Below, piece by piece: positions 42,585 through 52,296 of a DNA stretch of 64,000 nucleotides. The position numbers and the translations under genes were made by a program. Numbering within the stretch: the stretch's first letter is position 1; each line of letters opens with the position of its first letter. The notes under the pieces were generated by a model. It saw only the letters and a program-made list of their open reading frames with translations, was not told where the DNA came from and searched no databases. Source of the stretch: WQZF01 sp031556405 (lineage in GTDB: Bacteria > Pseudomonadota > Gammaproteobacteria > Burkholderiales > Rhodocyclaceae); contig JAVBTC010000032.1 of the NCBI GenBank assembly GCA_031556405.1, positions 5,698 through 69,697 of the forward strand, read 5' to 3'.

Positions 42585-43873
42585 AAAGCAATACCGTCCC
42601 GTTACGCACTTCTCGCACTTTTTCCAACGCCGTATTGCCCGATTTCCTCGAAACGAGAGTCGAGCGCTATTACCGCGACCGGGTCCGCAATACCTGGGAA
42701 GGAGGGCATATCATGCGCGGCCGCACTCCGGACGAAACCGCGCTGCATTTGTCGAGCAACGACTATCTCTCCGTTGCACGCCATCCGAAAGTCATCTCGG
42801 CCATGGCGGAGGCTTTGCGGGAAAGCGGCAACGGTCTGCTGATGTCGGGCATTTTCCTGCATGGCGAGTGCCCGCAACTGGCACTGGAAGACCGGCTGGC
42901 GGCGTTCATGCATGCCGAATCCGGCGTGCTGTGCCAGTCCGGCTGGTGTGCGAACACCGGGCTGGTTCAATCGATTGCCGACGAGCGGACGCCGGTATAT
43001 GTCGACATGCTGGCGCACAATTCGTTGTGGGAAGGCATCCGTTCCGCTGGCGCCAAGGCGGTCAGCATTTTCCACAACCACCCCGAGCACCTGGAGCGGC
43101 AGATTCTCCGCTACGGTCCCGGCGTTGTCCTGATCGATTCGGTCTACAGCACCAACGGCAGCGTTGCCCCCTTGCCGGAAATCGTCGCCATTTGCGAAGC
43201 GCAGGGATGCATTCTCGTCGTCGACGAATCGCACTCGCTCGGCACGCACGGCCTGCACGGGGAAGGAATGGTCGCCGCGCTGGGGCTTTCCGACCGCGTC
43301 CATTTCCGTACCGCCAGCCTCGCCAAGGCCTTTGCCGGCCGCGCCGGATTCATTACCTGCTCGAAGCGGTTCAACGAGTATTTCAAGTTCGAGTCGAATC
43401 CGGCGATCTTCAGTTCGACCCTGTTGCCGCATGAAATCACGGGCCTGAGCGCGACGCTGGAAGTTATCCGCCGGGAAGATTGGCGGCGGGAGCGCCTGCG
43501 CGAAATCGGCGATTATGTGCGCGACAATCTGGAAGCGCAGGGCTACAACCTCAACGACAGCCAGAGCCAGATCGTTTCGCTCGAAGCCGGTACCGAGCAG
43601 CAGACGATCGTGTTGCGCGATGCACTGGAAGCGCGCGGTATTTTCGGTTCGGTATTCTGCGCCCCGGCGACGCCGAAAAACCGTGCGCTGATGCGCTTCT
43701 CGCTCAACGCCGGGTTGACCGACGACGAAGTGGAGCGGGTCGTCCGTGTCTGCCGCGAAATCCGCGACGAAGTCGGCCTTGCCAATTGGCCGTCGTCACG
43801 CCGCAGACGTGGCGCAACCCAATCCACCGAGCCTGCCGAGCCGTTGCGCCGCGAAGCGGTTGCGGTGGCTTGA
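42581..43873 (+). CDS. cqsA: CqsA/LqsA-type autoinducer synthase (alpha-oxoamine synthase family)
   Basis: 430 aa from the ATG at 42581 with GGAG 6 bases upstream; a GTG 12 bases earlier overlaps that site. It is a PLP enzyme that joins an acyl-CoA to an amino acid or SAM-derived amine, giving alpha-hydroxyketone signals such as CAI-1. Family markers: HLSSNDYLSVARHPKVI, GILCQ-type GVLCQSGWCANTGLVQ, HNSLWEGIRSAGAKAVSIFHNH, VVLIDSVYSTNGSVAPLPEIV, VVDESHSLGTHG, and the PLP Lys in RTASLAKAFAGRAGFI. LWEGIRSAG and VYSTNGSVAPL favour CqsA over KBL or BioF. No receptor kinase (CqsS/LqsS) gene is in the window. The C-terminus is Arg-rich. Confidence 0.85.
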   Translation: MKSNTVPLRTSRTFSNAVLPDFLETRVERYYRDRVRNTWEGGHIMRGRTPDETALHLSSNDYLSVARHPKVISAMAEALRESGNGLLMSGIFLHGECPQLALEDRLAAFMHAESGVLCQSGWCANTGLVQSIADERTPVYVDMLAHNSLWEGIRSAGAKAVSIFHNHPEHLERQILRYGPGVVLIDSVYSTNGSVAPLPEIVAICEAQGCILVVDESHSLGTHGLHGEGMVAALGLSDRVHFRTASLAKAFAGRAGFITCSKRFNEYFKFESNPAIFSSTLLPHEITGLSATLEVIRREDWRRERLREIGDYVRDNLEAQGYNLNDSQSQIVSLEAGTEQQTIVLRDALEARGIFGSVFCAPATPKNRALMRFSLNAGLTDDEVERVVRVCREIRDEVGLANWPSSRRRRGATQSTEPAEPLRREAVAVA

Positions 43874-43946
43874 GGGCAGGTGGTTCGTCCTGGAGCGGCA
43901 CGGCGGAAGGTCGGTCCGGTGTTTTCGTCTGTGACGTTTTTTTGTT

Positions 43947-43984
43947 TTCGCCCCTCCACCGTATTGGCGGAGGGGCGTTTTTTT
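43947..43984 (+). terminator. Terminator of the cqsA-like gene
   Basis: Stem CGCCCCTCC (43949-43957) with GGAGGGGCG (43969-43977), followed by T7. It lies about 75 bases after the stop. Confidence 0.9.
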
Positions 43985-44209
43985 GCAACGTTCATTATCG
44001 CGTTCCGAATTTCCGGGCAAGGACGGAGACGGATAGCCGCGAGGATAGCCATAACGGGGCGGAGCCGTTTGCGGCGTCAGTAGGATATGGTCACGGGTCA
44101 CGGCGACGTTGAAGCCGACGCTGGATGTCGCCCGATACGCGGAGACAACTCTTCGCGCCGATTCGTACCAATATTCGTACCAACCGGCGCAAAATGAATT
44201 CCTACCGGA
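43985..44209. other. Intergenic region between cqsA and ffh
   Basis: Together with the stretch between the cqsA stop and terminator this leaves more than 300 bases without a gene. The genes converge here. No hairpin with a T tract was found for ffh, and no RNA gene or repeat was recognised. Confidence 0.4.
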
Positions 44210-45568
44210 TCAATGCGGCATGCCCGGCATGATGCCTTTCATTCCCCGCATCATTTTCGCCAGGCCTCCCTTGGCGAAGTGCTTCATCACTTTCTGCGTC
44301 TGCTCGAACTGCCGCAGGAGGCGGTTTACTTCCTGCACCTGAACGCCGGCACCGGCGGCGATGCGCCGCTTGCGGCTGGCCTTGATCAATTCCGGCCTGG
44401 CGCGCTCGGTCGGGGTCATCGAATTGATGATGCCTTCGATGCGACGCACCATCTTGTCTTCCATCCCCGCCGGAAGCTGGCCCGCAGCCTGCGCGAAGCT
44501 GGCCGGCAGTTTGTCCATGAAGGAGGACATTCCGCCCATCTTGCGCATCTGCACGATCTGTTCCTTGAAATCGTTGAAGTCGAAGCCCTTGCCGGTTTTG
44601 AGCTTCTTGGCGAATGCCAGCGCCTTTTCCTCGTCGACGCTTTTCCGCGCTTCCTCGAGCAGCGAAAGCACATCGCCCATGCCGAGAATCCGCGAGGCCA
44701 TCCGCTCGGGGTGGAACGGCTCCAGGCCGTCCAGTTTTTCCCCGACACCGGCGAATTTCAGCGGTTTTCCGGTTATCTGGCGTACCGACAGCGCGGCGCC
44801 GCCGCGCGCGTCGCCGTCGAGCTTGGTAAGAATGACGCCGGTCAAAGGCAGCGCCTCGTTGAATGCGCGGGCGGTGTTGACCGCGTCCTGCCCGAGCATG
44901 GCATCGACGACGAACAGCGTTTCGATCGGGTTCAGCGCCGCATGGAGCTCGGAAATCTCGCGCATCATCGCTTCGTCGATCGCCAGCCGCCCGGCGGTGT
45001 CGACCAGCAGCACGTCGTGATAATGGCGCTTGGCCCAGTCGCGCGCCGCCTGTGCGATGGCGACGGGCTTGTCGCTCGCCTCGGAAGGGAAAAAGTCAGC
45101 ACCCGCTTGCCCGGCAACCGTTTGCAACTGGGCGATCGCCGCTGGACGATAGACGTCGCAACTGACCACCAGGACTTTCTTTTTCTGCTTTTCTTTAAGA
45201 AATTTTGTCAGCTTGCCGACCGTCGTCGTCTTACCCGCGCCCTGCAGCCCCGCCATCAGAATCACCGCCGGCGGCTGTGTCGCCAGGTTCAGACCGTCAT
45301 GGACTTCGCCCATCACGCGCGTCAGTTCGCGGTGTACCACGCCGATCAGTGCCTGGCCGGGCGAGAGCGAACCGATGACTTCCTCGCCGACCGCTTTTTC
45401 CTTTACCGCGGCGATGAAATCCTTGACCACAGGTAACGCGACATCGGCTTCGAGCAGCGCCAGCCGCACTTCGCGCAAGGCGTCCGCGATATTGCTTTCG
45501 GTCAGGCGCGCTTCGCCCTTGAGTGTTTTCACGACGCGCGCCAGGCGCTGGGTCAGGTTGTCGAGCAT
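44210..45568 (-). CDS. ffh: Signal recognition particle protein Ffh
   Basis: 452 aa. The SRP GTPase that targets nascent membrane proteins with 4.5S RNA. The N domain is followed by the G domain (MAGLQGAGKTTTVGKL, DTAGRL, TKLDGDARGGAALS) and the Met-rich M domain (QMRKMGGMSSFMDKLP, KHFAKGGLAKMMRGMKGIMPGM). Divergent from a ccsA/ypjD-like gene, an order also found in many proteobacteria. Confidence 0.98.
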   Translation of the reverse strand: MLDNLTQRLARVVKTLKGEARLTESNIADALREVRLALLEADVALPVVKDFIAAVKEKAVGEEVIGSLSPGQALIGVVHRELTRVMGEVHDGLNLATQPPAVILMAGLQGAGKTTTVGKLTKFLKEKQKKKVLVVSCDVYRPAAIAQLQTVAGQAGADFFPSEASDKPVAIAQAARDWAKRHYHDVLLVDTAGRLAIDEAMMREISELHAALNPIETLFVVDAMLGQDAVNTARAFNEALPLTGVILTKLDGDARGGAALSVRQITGKPLKFAGVGEKLDGLEPFHPERMASRILGMGDVLSLLEEARKSVDEEKALAFAKKLKTGKGFDFNDFKEQIVQMRKMGGMSSFMDKLPASFAQAAGQLPAGMEDKMVRRIEGIINSMTPTERARPELIKASRKRRIAAGAGVQVQEVNRLLRQFEQTQKVMKHFAKGGLAKMMRGMKGIMPGMPH

Positions 45569-45623
45569 AGGTTTTCCCGCTTGATGATAGACTTACTGAA
45601 TATTAGGTATTCTACTGTACCTC

Positions 45624-46466
45624 ATGCCTCCCACTTCTCCCTTTTCCGTTATCCCCCATATTCTGGCGGCAGTTCTGTACGCCTTTCTCGCTTTTCATTT
45701 TTGGCGTACCCGCTGGCGCGAATCGGATCAGCCGGTGGCGGCGCCGATGCTCGTGTGGGAACGCGGCGTGCTCGGCATCGCGCTGGCGTTGCATGGCATT
45801 GGTCTTTATTTCGGTCTGTTCGGCAATGTCGGGGAAATGCGTTTCTCGTTCGCGCTGGCGCTTTCGTTGATGCTCTGGCTGGCGGTTTTCATTTACTGGC
45901 TGGAAAGTTTCCGTTCGCACATGGAAGGACTGCAGCCGATGGTATTGCCGCTTGCCGCCTGTTGCGCGGCATTGCCGGCGGTGTTTCCGCAGGTACGCAC
46001 CATTACCCACGCCGGAACCTGGGGCTTCAAATTACATTTTCTTGCCGCGATGCTCGCATACAGCCTGTTTACGCTATCGGCACTGCACGCAATTTTTATG
46101 GCATACACCGAGCGCAAGCTGCATCAGCGCGTGTTTACCAAGGGCCTCGCCAGCCTGCCGCCGTTGCTGGCGATGGAAAACCTGCTTTTCCGCATGATTT
46201 TCGTGGCTTTTCTCTTCCTCACCGGAACGCTTGCTAGCGGGGTTTTTTATTCCGAAGAGCTCTACAGCAAGGCATTCATTTTCGACCACAAAACTCTTTT
46301 TGCTTTCGCTTCCTGGGGTATTTTCGCGGTCCTGCTGGTCGGGCGTCATGCCCGCGGTTGGCGCGGACGCACCGCGCTGCGCTGGACCATGACCGGATTC
46401 ATGATGCTTCTCCTGGCTTACGTGGGAAGCCGTTTTGTTGCCGAAGCGATTCTTGGCCGCACCTGA
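45624..46466 (+). CDS. CcsA/YpjD-like inner membrane protein (cytochrome c assembly family)
   Basis: 280 aa with about eight transmembrane helices. It belongs to the HemX/CcsA/YpjD group, with conserved His residues in the membrane (ITHAGTWGFKLHFLAAMLAYSLFTLSALHAIFM, FIFDHKTLFAFASWGIFAVLLVGRHARGWRG). The WAS-type Trp region resembles the haem-handling motif but is degenerate, so it may not handle haem. It is divergent from ffh, 55 bases away, and precedes the CorB/C-like gene by 3 bases, as in E. coli (ffh-ypjD-yfjD). Confidence 0.85.
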   Translation: MPPTSPFSVIPHILAAVLYAFLAFHFWRTRWRESDQPVAAPMLVWERGVLGIALALHGIGLYFGLFGNVGEMRFSFALALSLMLWLAVFIYWLESFRSHMEGLQPMVLPLAACCAALPAVFPQVRTITHAGTWGFKLHFLAAMLAYSLFTLSALHAIFMAYTERKLHQRVFTKGLASLPPLLAMENLLFRMIFVAFLFLTGTLASGVFYSEELYSKAFIFDHKTLFAFASWGIFAVLLVGRHARGWRGRTALRWTMTGFMMLLLAYVGSRFVAEAILGRT

Positions 46467-46469
46467 ACG

Positions 46470-47636
46470 ATGGCATCGGATACCGTGCCGCTGTTTTTCG
46501 CCGTCGGCAGCGTGTTGCTGTTAGTCGTTGCGGGCCTGGGGTCGCTGGCCGCAGCCGCGGTGGACAATCTGCGCCGCCATCGTCTGCGTCACTTGCTGCG
46601 CGGTGAAAAATACCGTGGCTTGCGGCGGGTGCTGCTGGAGCAATCGGAAAGGTGGCAGCGTTTCGTTTCCCGTTTCTGGCTGACCTTTATTACCGCCGCT
46701 GCGGTTTTCTTTGCCATTGCCGCGGTAGCGGGTTTCGGCCGGGAGCATCCCGGCGCCGTACTTCTCGCAGCCATTTTCCCCTTATTCGTTCTGATCGAAA
46801 TCGTGTGCAGGGAATTTGGTGCACGTTATGCTCACCGTATTGTGGCGACACTGATTCCGGTCCTGGCGGCCGGTACCGGATTTTTCGCCGCACGGCGGAA
46901 TGCGATGAACACGGTTTCTGCGGAAAGAGTTGTTTTCGAACCGTCCGTTTTCAGGGCATCCGACCTGGAAAATATTTGTGTCGAAGACGTCATGACGCCG
47001 CGAGCGGCTATCGAAGCAATCGATCTGGAGGTGTCCTGGGGCGATGTTCGTGCCCGCCTGGTCAATGGCTACCATTCCTATGTGCCGGTGTATCGCGACG
47101 ATCTGGGCAATCTCGCCGGAATCCTGTATTTGCAACGCGTCGTCGCGCCCGCCCTGCGCGGAGATCTGTCGTTGGAGACACTGACGGGGCTTTTGCAAAC
47201 GCCTTATTTCGTCCCGGCCAATACCGATCTCTTGTCTCAGCTTCACTTTTTCCGGGAAAACCACCAGCATCTGGGACTGGTTGTCGATGAATACGGGGAA
47301 ATTCTCGGACTGGTCACTCCCGAAGACATCGTCGCGGAAATTTCCCGGATCGCCGCGACTTCGCCGACGAAGGTTGGAAAGGGGAAGAGTGGCTGGAATG
47401 ACGACGGTACAGCACTGATCGACGGCAGCAGAACCCTGCGTGAGATCAACCGGGAATTTGGCCTCGACTTTCCGCTTGACGGGCCAAAAACGCTGAACGG
47501 ACTCATCCTCGAACATTTTCAGGATATTCCGGAAGCGGGAATCAGCCTGAAAATCGGGCATATTGCTGTCGAAATCGTGCAGACTCAGGACAAAAGCGTG
47601 AAAATTGCTCGTGTTGTCCGCCCTCGCGACGGATGA
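46470..47636 (+). CDS. CNNM/CorB-CorC-type transporter protein (HlyC/CorC family)
   Basis: 388 aa. N-terminal membrane part (about residues 1-140, four helices; DUF21/CNNM type), then a CBS pair (VEDVMTPRAAIEAIDLEVSW ... HLGLVVDEYGEILGLVTPEDIVAEI) and a C-terminal CorC_HlyC domain (DGTALIDGSRTLREINREFGLDFP). Members act in magnesium/cobalt efflux or resistance. It is co-transcribed with the ccsA-like gene upstream. Confidence 0.88.
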   Translation: MASDTVPLFFAVGSVLLLVVAGLGSLAAAAVDNLRRHRLRHLLRGEKYRGLRRVLLEQSERWQRFVSRFWLTFITAAAVFFAIAAVAGFGREHPGAVLLAAIFPLFVLIEIVCREFGARYAHRIVATLIPVLAAGTGFFAARRNAMNTVSAERVVFEPSVFRASDLENICVEDVMTPRAAIEAIDLEVSWGDVRARLVNGYHSYVPVYRDDLGNLAGILYLQRVVAPALRGDLSLETLTGLLQTPYFVPANTDLLSQLHFFRENHQHLGLVVDEYGEILGLVTPEDIVAEISRIAATSPTKVGKGKSGWNDDGTALIDGSRTLREINREFGLDFPLDGPKTLNGLILEHFQDIPEAGISLKIGHIAVEIVQTQDKSVKIARVVRPRDG

Positions 47637-47845
47637 ATACTCCATTTTTCACAAAGTCGGTGCATCATTTCCGCTTGACGTTCTTTTCCTCCTTTCCATT
47701 CGTCTTTACAAAGATACCGGTGCGTTGCATTATTATTGAATCTAAGCAAAGCGATTAGGTTGATTGCATTTTCTCCGTTATTTTGGTTCTACCTCTTTTT
47801 CACCCGCACCGTGCCCATAAGCCCCTAAGTTAATGATATAGCATA

Positions 47846-49558
47846 ATGGAAGAAACTGATCAAACAACGCATATTTCGGGACTGGCACGCGCGCTGGTGC
47901 AGGCAGGGTTGTTCAAGGAAGCCGAAATCGGCGCTTTGCTCACCCTGGCGGCCAATAACAATACCAGTTTCATTACCCAGTTGCTGCAGACGAAAAAAAT
48001 GACGGCGCTGGAAGTGGCCCGTTTCGCCGCGAAATCCTTTTTTTGTCCGCTTCTGGATCTCGACGCTTACGATGAGTCCTATCTGCCGGTCAAAGTTGTC
48101 GACCGCAGAATCATCGCCACGCACAAGATCGTTCCCCTGTATCAGCGCGGCAATCGTCTCTCGATCGCCATTTCCGACCCGACCAACCAGCGGGCGCTCG
48201 ATGAAGTCCGGTTTCAGACCGGCTTGGCCGTCGATCCAGTGGTCGTGGAAGAGCCCAAATTGCTGCCGCTGGTCACGAAATATTCGGCGGGTGCCGAGGA
48301 TGCGCTCAAAGGATTGGCCGACGACGAGCTCAACCTCGAATTTCTTTCGGACGAAGGCGCCTCGGGAGAAGAGGGCGGCGATGTGGACGATGCGCCGATC
48401 GTCAAATTCGTTCACAAGATGCTGATCGACGCGATCAACGACGGAGCGTCCGATATCCATTTCGAACCCTATGAAAAATTCTATCGGATCCGTTTCCGCA
48501 CCGACGGCATTCTTCACGAGGTGACGAACGTACCGTTGACGTTGAAGGAAAAAATCGCCTCCCGCCTGAAGGTTGTCTCGAAACTCAACATCGCGGAAAA
48601 ACGGGTCCCCCAGGATGGGCGGATGAAACTGGCGCTGTCGAAGAGCCGCGCCATCGATTTCCGCGTAAGCACACTGCCGACATTGCACGGCGAGAAAATC
48701 GTGCTGCGGATTCTTGATCCGACTTCGGCGACCCTGGGCATCGAAGCCCTCGGGTACGAACCCGAACAGAAAGCGTTGTTGCTCGATGCCATTAAACGCC
48801 CTTACGGCATGGTACTGGTGACCGGCCCGACCGGTTCCGGGAAGACAGTTTCGCTTTATACCTGCCTCAATATTCTCAACGCCCCGGGGGTCAATATTTC
48901 GACAGCGGAGGATCCGGCGGAAATCAATCTCGCCGGAATCAACCAGGTCAACGTCGACGACCGTGCCGGGCTCACGTTCGCCTCGGCGCTCCGGGCCTTT
49001 CTACGGCAGGATCCGGACATCATCATGGTGGGGGAAATCCGCGACCTGGAAACGGCGGAAATCGCGATCAAGGCGGCGCAGACCGGCCACATGGTGCTTT
49101 CGACGCTGCATACCAACGACGCGCCGCAGACGTTGACGCGTCTTATGAACATGGGTGTGCCGACGTTCAATATTGCTTCCAGCATTCTCCTGATCACGGC
49201 ACAGCGCCTGGCGCGGCGTTTGTGTTCCTGCAAGGTGCCGATGGAAGTGCCGACGGAATCGCTGTTCAACGCGGGGTTTACCGAAGAGGATCTCGACGAA
49301 CCATGGACGCTGTACGGCCCCAACCCGGAAGGGTGCGATGTCTGCAAAGGTTCGGGTTACAAGGGACGGCTCGGTATTTACCAGGTGATGCCGGTCTCGG
49401 AGGAAATTCAGCGTATCATTATGGCAAACGGTACAGCTCTGGATATTTCGGAGCAGGCAGTACGCGAAGGGGTCAAGGATCTGAGACTGTCAGGTTTGCT
49501 CAAGGTCAAACAAGGATTGACTTCTCTGGAAGAAGTATTGTCTACCACCAACCAATAA
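47846..49558 (+). CDS. pilB: Type IV pilus assembly ATPase PilB
   Basis: 570 aa. It powers pilus extension from the cytoplasmic side. N-terminal MshEN domain (about 1-170), then the secretion ATPase domain with GPTGSGKTVSLY (Walker A, about residue 327), AEDPAEINLAGINQVNVDDRAGLTFASALRAFLRQDPD (Asp box), STLHTNDAPQTLTRL (His box) and a zinc site CSCK ... CDVCKGSGYKGR. First gene of a pilB-pilC-pilD set, with 24 bases to pilC. A TTGACG at about 47675 upstream lacks a clear -10. Confidence 0.97.
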   Translation: MEETDQTTHISGLARALVQAGLFKEAEIGALLTLAANNNTSFITQLLQTKKMTALEVARFAAKSFFCPLLDLDAYDESYLPVKVVDRRIIATHKIVPLYQRGNRLSIAISDPTNQRALDEVRFQTGLAVDPVVVEEPKLLPLVTKYSAGAEDALKGLADDELNLEFLSDEGASGEEGGDVDDAPIVKFVHKMLIDAINDGASDIHFEPYEKFYRIRFRTDGILHEVTNVPLTLKEKIASRLKVVSKLNIAEKRVPQDGRMKLALSKSRAIDFRVSTLPTLHGEKIVLRILDPTSATLGIEALGYEPEQKALLLDAIKRPYGMVLVTGPTGSGKTVSLYTCLNILNAPGVNISTAEDPAEINLAGINQVNVDDRAGLTFASALRAFLRQDPDIIMVGEIRDLETAEIAIKAAQTGHMVLSTLHTNDAPQTLTRLMNMGVPTFNIASSILLITAQRLARRLCSCKVPMEVPTESLFNAGFTEEDLDEPWTLYGPNPEGCDVCKGSGYKGRLGIYQVMPVSEEIQRIIMANGTALDISEQAVREGVKDLRLSGLLKVKQGLTSLEEVLSTTNQ

Positions 49559-49582
49559 AACTCATTCGACGACGGGGGCGTA

Positions 49583-50839
49583 ATGGCGACTCAGGCACGA
49601 ACCACCACGACAAGGAAACCGGCGAGAAGGATTTCTCCTGTAAACAAGGATCAGCTTTACCTTTGGGAAGGCAAGGGTAAAGACGGGAAAATCATTCGCG
49701 GCGAATTGCGTGCGCAAAGCGAGGCGCTGGTCAATACGACACTGCGCCGGCAGGGGATTGCCGTTCGCAAGGTCACCCGGCAAAAACTGAAACGCGGCGG
49801 CAAGATCAAGGAGAAGGACATCACGTACTTCACCCGCCAACTGGCGACGATGATGAGAGCAGGGGTGCCGTTGCTGCAATCTTTCGATATCGTCGGGCGC
49901 GGACACGCAAACCCGGCGGTTGCCAGGTTGCTGCTGGAAATCAAGGCCGATGTCGAGACCGGGACATCGCTGTCGCAGGCATTTCGCAAGCATCCGCTGT
50001 ATTTCGATGCGTTGTACTGCAACCTGGTCAGTGCCGGTGAACAGGCAGGTATTCTCGACACTCTGCTGGAGCGGCTGGCGACATACAAGGAAAAAATCCT
50101 GGCCCTGAAAAGCCAGATCAAGAAGGCGATGTTCTATCCGATTGCCGTCATCATCGTGGCGACCATCGTGACCATCATCATCATGCTGTTCGTCATCCCG
50201 GTGTTCAAACAGGTGTTTTCCAGTTTTGGCGCCGATCTGCCGGCATTGACGCTGGCGGTGATCAGCATGTCCGATTTCCTCGTTGCCCACTGGTGGTGGA
50301 TGATTCCGCTCGCGATCGCCGCCATCTTCGGGTTTTTCTTCGCATGGAGGCGCTCGGAGAAAATGCAGATCGTGATGGATCGCTTCTTCCTGCGCGTGCC
50401 CATCTTCGGTCCGCTGATCCGAAAATCCGTCATCGCTCGCTGGAGCCGGACGCTTGCGACGATGTTCGCCGCCGGGGTTCCACTTGTCGAATCGCTCGAA
50501 TCGGTGGGCGGGGCTGCCGGAAACTACGTTTATAAATCCGGTACGCAACAGATTCAGAACGAGGTCAGTACCGGTACCAGCCTTACCGTCGCGATGCAGA
50601 ATACCGATCTGTTCCCCAATATGGTGGTGCAGATGGTTTCGATCGGGGAGGAAACCGGCGCGCTCGATTCGATGCTGTCCAAGGTCGCCGATTTCTTCGA
50701 ACAGGAAGTCGAGGATACCGTCGCTGCCCTGTCGAGCCTGCTCGAGCCGTTGATCATGGTGTTCCTCGGGGTTGTCATCGGCACCATCGTGATTGCGATG
50801 TACTTGCCGATCTTCAAGCTGGGTTCGGTCGTGGGTTAA
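49583..50839 (+). CDS. pilC: Type IV pilus inner membrane platform protein PilC
   Basis: 418 aa. Two GspF domains (about residues 80-205 and 285-405): TYFTRQLATMMRAGVPLLQSFDIVGRGHANPA and RWSRTLATMFAAGVPLVESLESVGGAAGN. Three transmembrane helices follow the usual pattern. PilC forms the base of the pilus machine and works with PilB. The N-terminus (residues 1-30) is basic. It is 35 bases upstream of pilD. Confidence 0.97.
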   Translation: MATQARTTTTRKPARRISPVNKDQLYLWEGKGKDGKIIRGELRAQSEALVNTTLRRQGIAVRKVTRQKLKRGGKIKEKDITYFTRQLATMMRAGVPLLQSFDIVGRGHANPAVARLLLEIKADVETGTSLSQAFRKHPLYFDALYCNLVSAGEQAGILDTLLERLATYKEKILALKSQIKKAMFYPIAVIIVATIVTIIIMLFVIPVFKQVFSSFGADLPALTLAVISMSDFLVAHWWWMIPLAIAAIFGFFFAWRRSEKMQIVMDRFFLRVPIFGPLIRKSVIARWSRTLATMFAAGVPLVESLESVGGAAGNYVYKSGTQQIQNEVSTGTSLTVAMQNTDLFPNMVVQMVSIGEETGALDSMLSKVADFFEQEVEDTVAALSSLLEPLIMVFLGVVIGTIVIAMYLPIFKLGSVVG

Positions 50840-50874
50840 GCCCGGTCTCGCACGGCTTCCGCATTTTCGTTCTC

Positions 50875-51729
50875 ATGCTTGATCTGCTCGCCTATCCGCC
50901 GCTGTTTGCAGCGGCGGCCCTGGTGTTGGGGCTGCTTGTCGGCAGTTTCCTCAATGTCGTCATTCATCGCCTGCCGCTCATGATGGAACACGAGTGGCGG
51001 AACCAATGCGCCGAAATGCGCGACGAACCGCTTGAGGAAACGACGCTGACGCTGGCGAAACCGCGCTCGCGTTGTCCCGTGTGCGGACATTCGATTACCG
51101 CGCTGGAAAATATTCCCGTTTTCAGCTGGCTATTCCTGCGTGGGCGCTGTTCCGCCTGCCGTGCACCGATCTCCATGCGTTATCCGCTGATTGAAACCAT
51201 CACCGGAGTGCTGACCGCGTTTGTCGCATGGCATTTCGGATTCGGGTGGCAGGCGCTGGGCGCGTTTTTCTTGTTGTGGTCGCTGATCGCGCTGACGGGG
51301 ATCGATTTCGACACGCAATTTCTGCCCGATTCGATCACGTTGCCGTTGTTGTGGCTGGGATTGTGCTTCAACCTGTTTTCCGTCTATACCTCGCTCGAAT
51401 CGGCCGTGATCGGCGCTGTCGCGGGTTATCTCATTCTCTGGTCGGTATATTGGGCATTCAAGCTGATCATGAAAAAAGAGGGGATGGGGTATGGCGATTT
51501 CAAGCTGTTGGCGGCGCTGGGAGCGTGGCTGGGCTGGAAAATGCTGCCTTTCATCATTTTGTGCTCTTCTTTTGTCGGTGCCGTCGTTGGTATTTCGCTC
51601 ATCGTCTTCGCCCGGCACGGGCGCAACGTACCGATCCCGTTCGGCCCATACCTCGCAGCGGCGGGATTTATCGCCCTGATCTGGGGAGAGTCACTGACAC
51701 GGGCGTATTTTTCGACATTACAGGGGTGA
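50875..51729 (+). CDS. pilD: Prepilin leader peptidase/N-methyltransferase PilD
   Basis: 284 aa. An integral membrane aspartyl protease that processes and methylates type IV prepilins. It has a zinc-binding tetracysteine site (CPVCGHSI ... CSACRAPISMRYPLIE) and both catalytic Asp motifs: LTGIDFDTQFLPD and GMGYGDFKLLAALGAWLG. About eight hydrophobic helices. No coaE or yacG gene follows, though they often do in this group. Confidence 0.97.
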   Translation: MLDLLAYPPLFAAAALVLGLLVGSFLNVVIHRLPLMMEHEWRNQCAEMRDEPLEETTLTLAKPRSRCPVCGHSITALENIPVFSWLFLRGRCSACRAPISMRYPLIETITGVLTAFVAWHFGFGWQALGAFFLLWSLIALTGIDFDTQFLPDSITLPLLWLGLCFNLFSVYTSLESAVIGAVAGYLILWSVYWAFKLIMKKEGMGYGDFKLLAALGAWLGWKMLPFIILCSSFVGAVVGISLIVFARHGRNVPIPFGPYLAAAGFIALIWGESLTRAYFSTLQG

Positions 51730-51995
51730 GTGTTCCCGCCCGGGGCTTCCGGGAATTGCCCGGTACTTGTTGAAAAACGTTCCCGGCATCCCAGTTTTCC
51801 CAACTCCACGTTTCCACTTCCGGATAACGGAGTTGCAGCGGATACCGTTCCGCTATCAGTCATAGCGGGTTACGCAAGAATCCGTACTCTGCCGCTTTTG
51901 CATTGCCGCATTGCCTGTACTATCTGCGGCCTGTCTTTGCGTCTGAATTCTTGCGTGAACCTCTATATAATTCACTGTTTTTGGAGCGTTTTTTT

Positions 51996-52271
51996 ATGCC
52001 AATTTACGAATACCGGTGCGATTCCTGCGGGTTCGAGCAGGAGCACCTGCAAAAACTGAGCGATCCTGTTCTGACCACATGCCCGCATTGTCATGCGGAC
52101 GCTTATATCAAGAAAATTTCCGCGGCAGGGTTCAAATTGAAGGGCAGCGGCTGGTACGCGACCGATTTCAAGGGTGGCGGCGCCTCGTCCGCAACGAAAG
52201 GCGAGAAAAGCGATTCGCCTGCTTCCCCGCCGCCCTGCCAGGGCGGGCACGGCGCCTGTTCGTGTTGTTGA
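51996..52271 (+). CDS. FmdB-family zinc ribbon protein
   Basis: 91 aa from the ATG at 51996 with GGAG 10 bases upstream. The N-terminal zinc ribbon is MPIYEYRCDSCGFEQEHLQ ... CPHCHADAYIKKISAAGF, typical of FmdB/CxxC-CxxC regulatory family proteins. The C-terminus is Cys-rich (CQGGHGACSCC). Function is unknown. It belongs to the fmdB-DUF502-aspS cluster that is common in betaproteobacteria. The 266 bases between pilD and this gene show nothing clear. Confidence 0.88.
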   Translation: MPIYEYRCDSCGFEQEHLQKLSDPVLTTCPHCHADAYIKKISAAGFKLKGSGWYATDFKGGGASSATKGEKSDSPASPPPCQGGHGACSCC

Positions 52272-52296
52272 GCGGACCAGACCTTAACTACCGCCG

